Part shown: positions 58,201 through 64,000 of the stretch, in pieces | Position numbering within the stretch: the stretch's first letter is position 1 | Layout of the letters: the number at the start of each line of letters is the position of its first letter | Source: Phallus indusiatus | Lineage: Eukaryota > Basidiomycota > Agaricomycetes > Phallales > Phallaceae | Direction: 5' to 3' | Assembly: GCA_027605045.1 (NCBI GenBank) | Contig: JAQFWX010000074.1 | Span: forward strand, 1 to 64,000 | DNA: 64,000 bases | Made by a program: the position numbers and the translations under genes | Notes under the pieces: model-generated | The model's input: only the letters and a program-made list of their open reading frames with translations | What the model was told of the DNA's origin: nothing | Databases searched by the model: none

Positions 58201-60295
58201 AAGGATTTGCTGATCATTGTTCAGACAAACTGGAATATGTCAAAGAGATTCTCGTATTGTTTTATAAAAGTTTCAAAGCTTTAAAGGATAAAGGCGAGGA
58301 CACTTTGAAAATACAACCGTTACTGGTTGATCGCATTTTGCAAAAGGAAGAACTGCAGACGGTAAGCTTGTAACCTTCCTTAACATCCCTTTCCTAATTA
58401 CCGCTCGTAGTCTGGTGGATATGGCTTGCTACCGACTTTCCACGAATTGAGACCCGGTCATTCGTTAGTGATTGCTAGGTTGCCTTTCTCATGCTTGCTC
58501 TAAATTATGCTTGCACAGAGACGATGATGATGACGCCTTTTCAAAAGATCTGGCTGAACGTCTGATCACGCTTTTAGAAGATTCTGACACAATACCCGGT
58601 CTCACGGCCAACGAGAAGGCACATTTAATTGTGTTAGTTCAAACCGCGTCAGAGGTAGAAGTTCTTTCAGTCACTTTACTGCGTACCTAAGTTTTGTTCT
58701 ATCAGGTTGACGAGCAACGACGTGCACTCGATTCTAATGGCCTTCGGTATTTGATCTCCATGAGATCGTTTTATATTTTGAATGAGAGAGCAAGTTCTTC
58801 CGGACGAAATGCTCGTGGTCGTGAAAGGCTCCGATATCGCGATATGGTTTGGGCGTTCTATAGTGAAAGTCAAGAGATTCTTCTGAATGCCTCTATTGCT
58901 GCCTGCGGTGGAAAGATGACCTGGGATGACGCAAAAGCATTGGGTATTTTCATATGGATGGAGTCAATGGAGTCAATTGTGCGTGCATCAGTCTCATTAT
59001 GGACCATATCTTTATGTATCACCTTCAGCGCACTCATATGGAGAATATCGGGCGCAATGAATATACTTCGGGCGAAGAGCGTGATCCCACCAAATGCTCC
59101 TTATTCTATTTCGCACTGGGAAAAGTTCGCCTCGTTCATGGTTTATGGCGGCAAGCAACTGGGAACAAGGATCAAGCGGTTATGCTTCGATTTTTGGCGA
59201 ACGATTTCCAAGAGGGCCGTTGGAAGACTGCTGCATTGAAGAATGCATATGTCCTTTTGAGCAAGCAGCGGTTCGGTGAGAAAAGTCTTTTCGAAAGAGA
59301 ATAATCACAATCAGTTTGCTAACGTAATGTGTCCTTTTTTGCGCAGCGCTTGCTGCTGCCTTCTTTCTTCTCGGTGGAAGTCTGAAGGATGCTGTCGCGG
59401 TTTGTATCAGACAGCTGAACGATGTTCAATTGGCTATTGCTCTGGCTAGGGTTGTGGAACAGAGAGACGACGGCCCTGTTTTCCAGGGTCTATTGAAAGA
59501 TGTTGTACTACCTCTTGGGTTCAAAGAAGGCAATCGTTATCTGTGTAGCTGGGCTTTTTGGAAGTTGCACCGCAGGGACTTTGCAGTCCGAGTATTAGTG
59601 GTAAGTGATTGCGCGGAGGATATTTTTGTCTTTTCTTTCCCGCAGAGTTCTCATCAACTTTGCAGACACCTTTATCAGAACTTGTCAAAGGTCTTGACAT
59701 TTCCATACAAGAAGTGAACGAAGAACTGCAATACGACGATCCGAGTCTGGCGCTACTCTTCTCTCAGTTGAAAACCAAAACTTTACAAGCTGCTAAGGGT
59801 ACTAGTGAGATATCCGAGCAGACTGAATTTAATTTCATTCTACAAATGGCTAGAGTCTTCTGTCGTATGGGTAAGCATGCGGTCTTCTTTCGCTGGTATT
59901 ATAATCTTTTGCGGTTGTTAAAAACAGTTGTAGGATGCCACGCATTGGCGTTAGATTTAACAGCATCATGGTCCTTCGAACGTCCTACACCTCCTCGTAT
60001 CCGTCGCTCATCGACAGTAGAAAACATGCACGAGATTCCTGTACGCCCGTTCAATCGACATATCCGGCGTCGGTCGTCTATTATGATCGACATGGACATT
60101 CCGTCTAATCCTGCCACCGAGCCTTCTTCACCTAGACATCTTCCAACGGCTCTTCCTAGTGTGATTGACGAAGAACCCGAAACTGTAGTTAGTAAACCAG
60201 ATCATCGGCATACGAGGACAGGTATTGGCAACCTTCTTAAAACTGCGAAACAGGACGTGTCTGTTCCTGAATTCGATATTAATGCATTCTTTTAA
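55237..60295 (+). CDS. RAV1: RAVE complex subunit Rav1 (DmX/rabconnectin-like)
   Basis: Rav1 is the large subunit of the RAVE complex, which reassembles the vacuolar V-ATPase. The start is MLDLLNAYTSCPSEVAQLSL. The N-terminal half shows WD-repeat segments (LIRVLAFWEAFP, SMGSQMAFWSLSDS, GLLAIGTSFSLSVYTLTLQ, LTLYTLTSDSIIRVF). The Rav1 C-terminal domain follows: SDSIWLSGGSLLIGAAHQML, DKLEYVKEILVLFYK, RSFYILNERA, RYRDMVWAFYSESQEILL, LFYFALGKVRLVHGLWR and WKTAALKNAYVLLSKQRFAL. The tail is Ser/Arg-rich and ends EFDINAFF. At least 14 introns are needed, all of which keep frame; the one at 56122-56174 is GC-AG. The protein has roughly 1,400 residues. No lesion was found. Confidence 0.9.
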
Positions 60296-61036
60296 CGGTA
60301 CATATATTATATGGTTTTTGTGTGACTGTAAACAACTTTTGTAATTCTAATTTAATCATTTATTTCAATGTACTGCTGATTTACTAGGCAAGCTGAACGG
60401 ACAGGTTACGTTATAAAATGAATCAACATGCAATGCAGATGCTGTCTAACCTGCCACCTGAGAAGAAAACCGACTGGATTTACGTCCGTACTATGTCTGG
60501 AGGAAGCCAAAAACGAACACAAATGTTAAAACATAACTTTCTGAAGTCATCGTCTCTTCCGCAAGATCTTCCGGCCATCTTCAGCGTTTAGTCCGTCAGA
60601 ATTAACTATGCTAGAACATACTTTTGACAGCATATAACGAAGAAACGTTCCACGAGCATACCATGTAGGAGAGAGAGATTAAGGTTATTCCACAGGCCGA
60701 GTACCTGCTTAGGTAAGCGAATCCAGTAATTTATCGCGACTTTCGTTCATCTCCTGCGTTAGAGTTATAACAGAATTCTACTTTGGACAATCTACATCTC
60801 TGTTCATTCCATCGAATGACTCATGAGGTTTGAGCTGAGATCTAGTTTTTCCGCGTCGAACCGGAGTGGGCGATTCCAGCTTTCGAAGGTCGATGAGGCT
60901 AATGAGGCCGCCCGCGGACTCCGGGAGTTTTTCACAAGCTGGCATTATTATCATGTATACCCCAACTCCAAACGTTTGAAAGTTCCACCGCCAGCGGGAT
61001 TTTGGTTTTAAACGGACAGGGAACGGGGTTTCTGTA
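60296..61036. other. Intergenic between RAV1 and the F-box gene
   Basis: No supported gene. The minus-strand frame at 60778-61152 overlaps the first exon and intron of the F-box gene and has no family resemblance. Confidence 0.5.
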
Positions 61037-63033
61037 ATGTCATCGTCAAAGTGAGAACAAACCTCCTTTCTTCTTGTGGTTGCATGTCGGAAAACCCGAC
61101 GAAAAGAGAGTTGACACTGATGAGCTGAAATATGATTTGAATTGGCAGACACGCTGAACCCGAGTCCGAGTACGGCGCAGGTGCAGGTGCAGCCGCTTTA
61201 TTAGTTCCCGATATCATCTACAGCATTGCACGTCTTCTTCATCCTGCTCCGATAATCAACCTCGACGTTAACATTAGCATCTTTCCTGGACATTCAGTTG
61301 CTGCTGCTGCTGCCAACAACAACGACAACGATGACAACGATGAGATTGGAGATGGCATTATCAAATTGACTCATGTATGTCGAAGTTGGCGTAACGCGCT
61401 TTTATCTTATCCGAGCTTTTGGACGAAAATCCATATCCGGTTGGGTCATGGTGGTAGTGGTAGTGACAGCGTTGTGCAGCGCCAGCGGGTTGAGTGGGGT
61501 TTGTGGATGTTGGAGCGGATTTTGCGTCGTTCGGCTGATTATCCTGTTGATGTCGTTTTCGATATGGTGGGATCTTCAGAATTGGCACCAGCACCAGCAC
61601 CAGCACCGGTAAAAGAAGAAGAGGAACGAGAGGAAAGAGCAGTATCGATACCCGTTCCTTGGAGTTGTCGTTTTAGTGATGTGCTTTTTTCTCATTTATC
61701 TCATATCCAAAGTCTAGTTATCCGAGGTTCGGCATCGATCAACGCTTTACATCTTTTTCAAAGTGATTTGGACTACATTTTTGCTTTTTTGGATAAACTC
61801 GTTCCGATGCTTAAGGACTTGAAGCTCGAAATGCTTGCGAGCGCGAATGCGAATGCGGAGGACGAGGACGAGGACAGAGTGGTACGGCTTCGTGTTCCAG
61901 AGAACTTGCTCGTTCCCAAGAGCATTGCACCACCGAACAAGGAAAAGAAAAACAACCTCGAAGCGTTGCATGTTGTGCACATGTCGATATCCCATCAAAT
62001 GCCCATTTTAAGAATCATAACTCGGTTATATCTGCACCACGTCTCGGGCATAACGTCTCTTTGCCAGCTTCTCGACATGTTACAAACCACATCCCAACTT
62101 CTTCAACACCTCGAAATTGATTCTTTATTGGATGATATATCGTCATGGTCTGAATCTCGAGAAACACACAGTCGCGTAGTGAGGTTTTGTGCGCTGGAGA
62201 GGTTGGCGTTGGGTGGTTTGCGACCTGGAGTGTTGATGGCTCTGTTGAGTCATATTGCGGTTCCTTCTGGGGTGCACTGGAGCATTGATTGTGGTGATGT
62301 GGTGAATCGGTCGAATGTCGATATGGATGGTTTGCTTTCGTTTATGAACAATGTCGGCGTCGGCTTTGGCGAAGGACAGTCTCTCATTTTGAATGTTGGA
62401 GATACAAATCTGCAAATGGACTTTTATCCCGCACGAACGACGCATGACGAAAACAGTATCGCATCACTTCGTATGATGGAGCTATCCTTGGAAGACGACT
62501 GCGCACGCCGATTGAATTTGATATTCCGACATTTCAATAATAATCATCTTTCACAAGTTCGATTTTGTCGTATGGTTTATGGCCAACGAGAACGACATAG
62601 TTATATCGGGTGGATGAGAAAATACGACATAATGTTCCGTCCTTTTCTTTCTTTACTCGATAATCTCGAAAAGCTGGATATCGAATGTGAGTCTCCCACG
62701 ATTGTTAATCAATTTGTGGGACAGTTGCTTCCCCCCGTATCGGCGACGGCAACGACATCGACATCGATGGCAGTTCTACCGTGTCCGCGGTTGAGCGACA
62801 TGACAGTTGGAGTCTTATCTACGTATGCGGGATCATTTTTGGCGAATGTTCTTCTTAGTCGTCGGAAAGAGACCCGTTGCGAGGTTTTGAAAAGGCTTTG
62901 TGTGGAGTGTGATTATGACGATTGTAGTGTTCGGACGGTTAAACCGAAGTTGAGTAGATCTGTCGAGCAACTTGAGGTTGTGGTTGTTGGTGATAAACGC
63001 CTGCTTTCTAGTATCAAACGAAAGCGATTTTAA
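61037..63033 (+). CDS. F-box protein
   Basis: F-box proteins recruit substrates to SCF ubiquitin ligases. Two exons are inferred. Exon 1 (61037-61050) codes only MSSSK in part, and exon 2 (61149-63033) the rest: 1,899 nt, 632 residues. The F-box is split by an acidic Asn/Asp-rich loop: LVPDIIYSIARLLHP, then the loop, then IIKLTHVCRSWRNALLSYPS followed by FWTKI. This is the usual agaricomycete form with an expanded loop. The remainder contains leucine-rich segments (RITRLYLHHVSGITSLCQLL, LQHLEIDSLLDD, LEKLDIEC) that may form an irregular repeat solenoid. The substrate is unknown. The stop at 63033 lies 83 nt from the stop of the converging gene. Confidence 0.8.
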
Positions 63034-63115
63034 GGGGGGTATTTATTAGTACAAAATGTATCTACATTTCCGAATAAATTAGACAATAATAAAGAAGAAA
63101 AAGGAAGTTGTTATT

Positions 63116-64000
63116 TCAGAATGAAACGTCCGGTGTAGAAGGTGGTGAAGGAATATTTTTATCGTCGTCGAGTCGTAAATCCGCCATTCTCTGTTGAATA
63201 GCGGATTTGTTCCGTGGTAGTAGAGAAGTATTGAAATGGGTGATTGTGTAGTGATGAATGTTTGTAAAGATTTGGGTTAATTGATGAACGTCGTTTGGTT
63301 GATCCGTGTCCCAGATTTGCATCTCCATGTTCAAATCCGTTTCGTCGTTGTCGTTCGGATTGGCGGAGGTAGTGTAAAAAGCAGAATTGCAAGTCTAAAC
63401 CCAATCATGTTTATTTTATTGATACAAACGCAAAAGAAAAAGATAACTTACGAATTCTCCGTGTACGATTTCGTACCAGTCTATATGGATTGCTATTCGG
63501 TTATAACATATCAGAATACCTATGACTGGTATATCGATTCCGAGAGCATATGCGGTTCGTAAGATGCTTGTCGTAGCGAGACGATTGTACCGTCTGAGAG
63601 TGTAAAAAGAGACTTGACGGCCGAATATTTCTTTTGCGGATGTTATAACTGTACTGGGCAGAATAATGGATCCATTCGGGTGTTCAAATTTGGATTCGGA
63701 TGCGAGTAGTCCAGGATTGGGGTTGGGATTGGGGTTAGAGCGGGATGGAAAAACTGCTGCTGATAATTTGACTTTGGAAAGTCCGTGCGCCACTATGCTT
63801 TTTGGAGAGTGTTTGTCTTCTGAGGATAGAGCGTAAAGTGGGGGTGGAAGCGGCCATTCTTGATTTCTGCATTTTTTTTGTTGAGAGTGGTGTACTCAGA
63901 TATAGGACGTTCAATACGTACAGGTTTGTTGGACCGAGAAGGGAAAGTAGTAGCTTTGGATTTGTCTGAAAAAGATGTAAAGTCAGTGTTGAATGACGCG
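63116..64000 (-). CDS. Unknown protein, partial at right edge
   Basis: The 3' part of a minus-strand gene continues beyond the window. The final exon (about 63398-63116) reads TCNSAFYTTSANPNDNDETD and onward and ends PSTPDVSF. The exon before it ends with donor GTAAGT after VHGEF. Upstream pieces read NQEWPLPPPLYALSSEDKHS and, before another intron, DKSKATTFPSRSNKP. A repeated NPNPNP stretch lies near 63720. I do not recognise the family. The start is outside the window. Confidence 0.55.

Noticed and set aside
1..64000. CRISPR arrays, bacterial operons, rRNA genes
   Set aside because: None seen; gene structure is that of a eukaryotic nuclear genome.

Overview
This is nuclear DNA of a filamentous basidiomycete, most likely an agaricomycete. 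The evidence is the many 45-60 nt GT-AG introns in almost every gene, a P450 gene cut into about 15 exons, and protein sequences of agaricomycete type. All gene models below were spliced by eye: exon ends were chosen where splice signals, reading frame and protein-family sequence agree. No transcript data were available.

Layout. 1-6 kb: one long Ser/Asn/Gly-rich gene of unknown function on the minus strand. 6.7-17.1 kb: two large PB1-domain genes, head to head (PB1-A minus, PB1-B plus). 17.9-28.2 kb: metabolic genes on the plus strand, namely a secreted GH88-like hydrolase, a mitochondrial acylcarnitine-type carrier, and three related GNAT acetyltransferases with a cytochrome P450 between the first and second. 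28.8-29.8 kb: an intronless unknown gene. 29.8-35.2 kb: gene-poor, with faint retroelement traces. 35.2-38.3 kb: a third PB1 gene (PB1-C). 38.4-47.4 kb: a stretch of broken genes (pantothenate kinase, a SET-domain protein, a nucleotidyltransferase-like protein, a ubiquitin protease), two uncertain unknown genes and a solo LTR with a perfect target-site duplication. 47.4-51.4 kb: nothing recognised. 51.4-63.0 kb: conserved housekeeping genes: N-acetylglutamate synthase (ARG2), an eEF2-lysine methyltransferase of the FAM86/Efm3 type, the RAVE subunit RAV1 and an F-box protein. The right edge holds a partial unknown gene.

Main result. The three PB1 paralogues share an unusual gene structure. In each, the PB1 domain is interrupted by two short introns that isolate a 6-nt microexon (TGATGG, TGATGG, TGAAGG). 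This microexon encodes the Asp/Glu-Gly turn of the OPCA motif, and including it is what restores a canonical PB1 sequence. With these splices the whole models close in frame: 1,632, 1,023 and 970 residues. PB1 domains usually pair through acidic and basic faces. PB1-A has a strongly acidic OPCA loop while PB1-B, its head-to-head neighbour, has lost most of that acidity. The family may therefore form hetero-oligomeric scaffolds. This last step is inference.

Second result. The broken genes at 38-47 kb keep their introns, so they arose by DNA-level duplication or decay in place and not by retroposition. Third, four introns in three genes require GC-AG borders to keep the reading frame.
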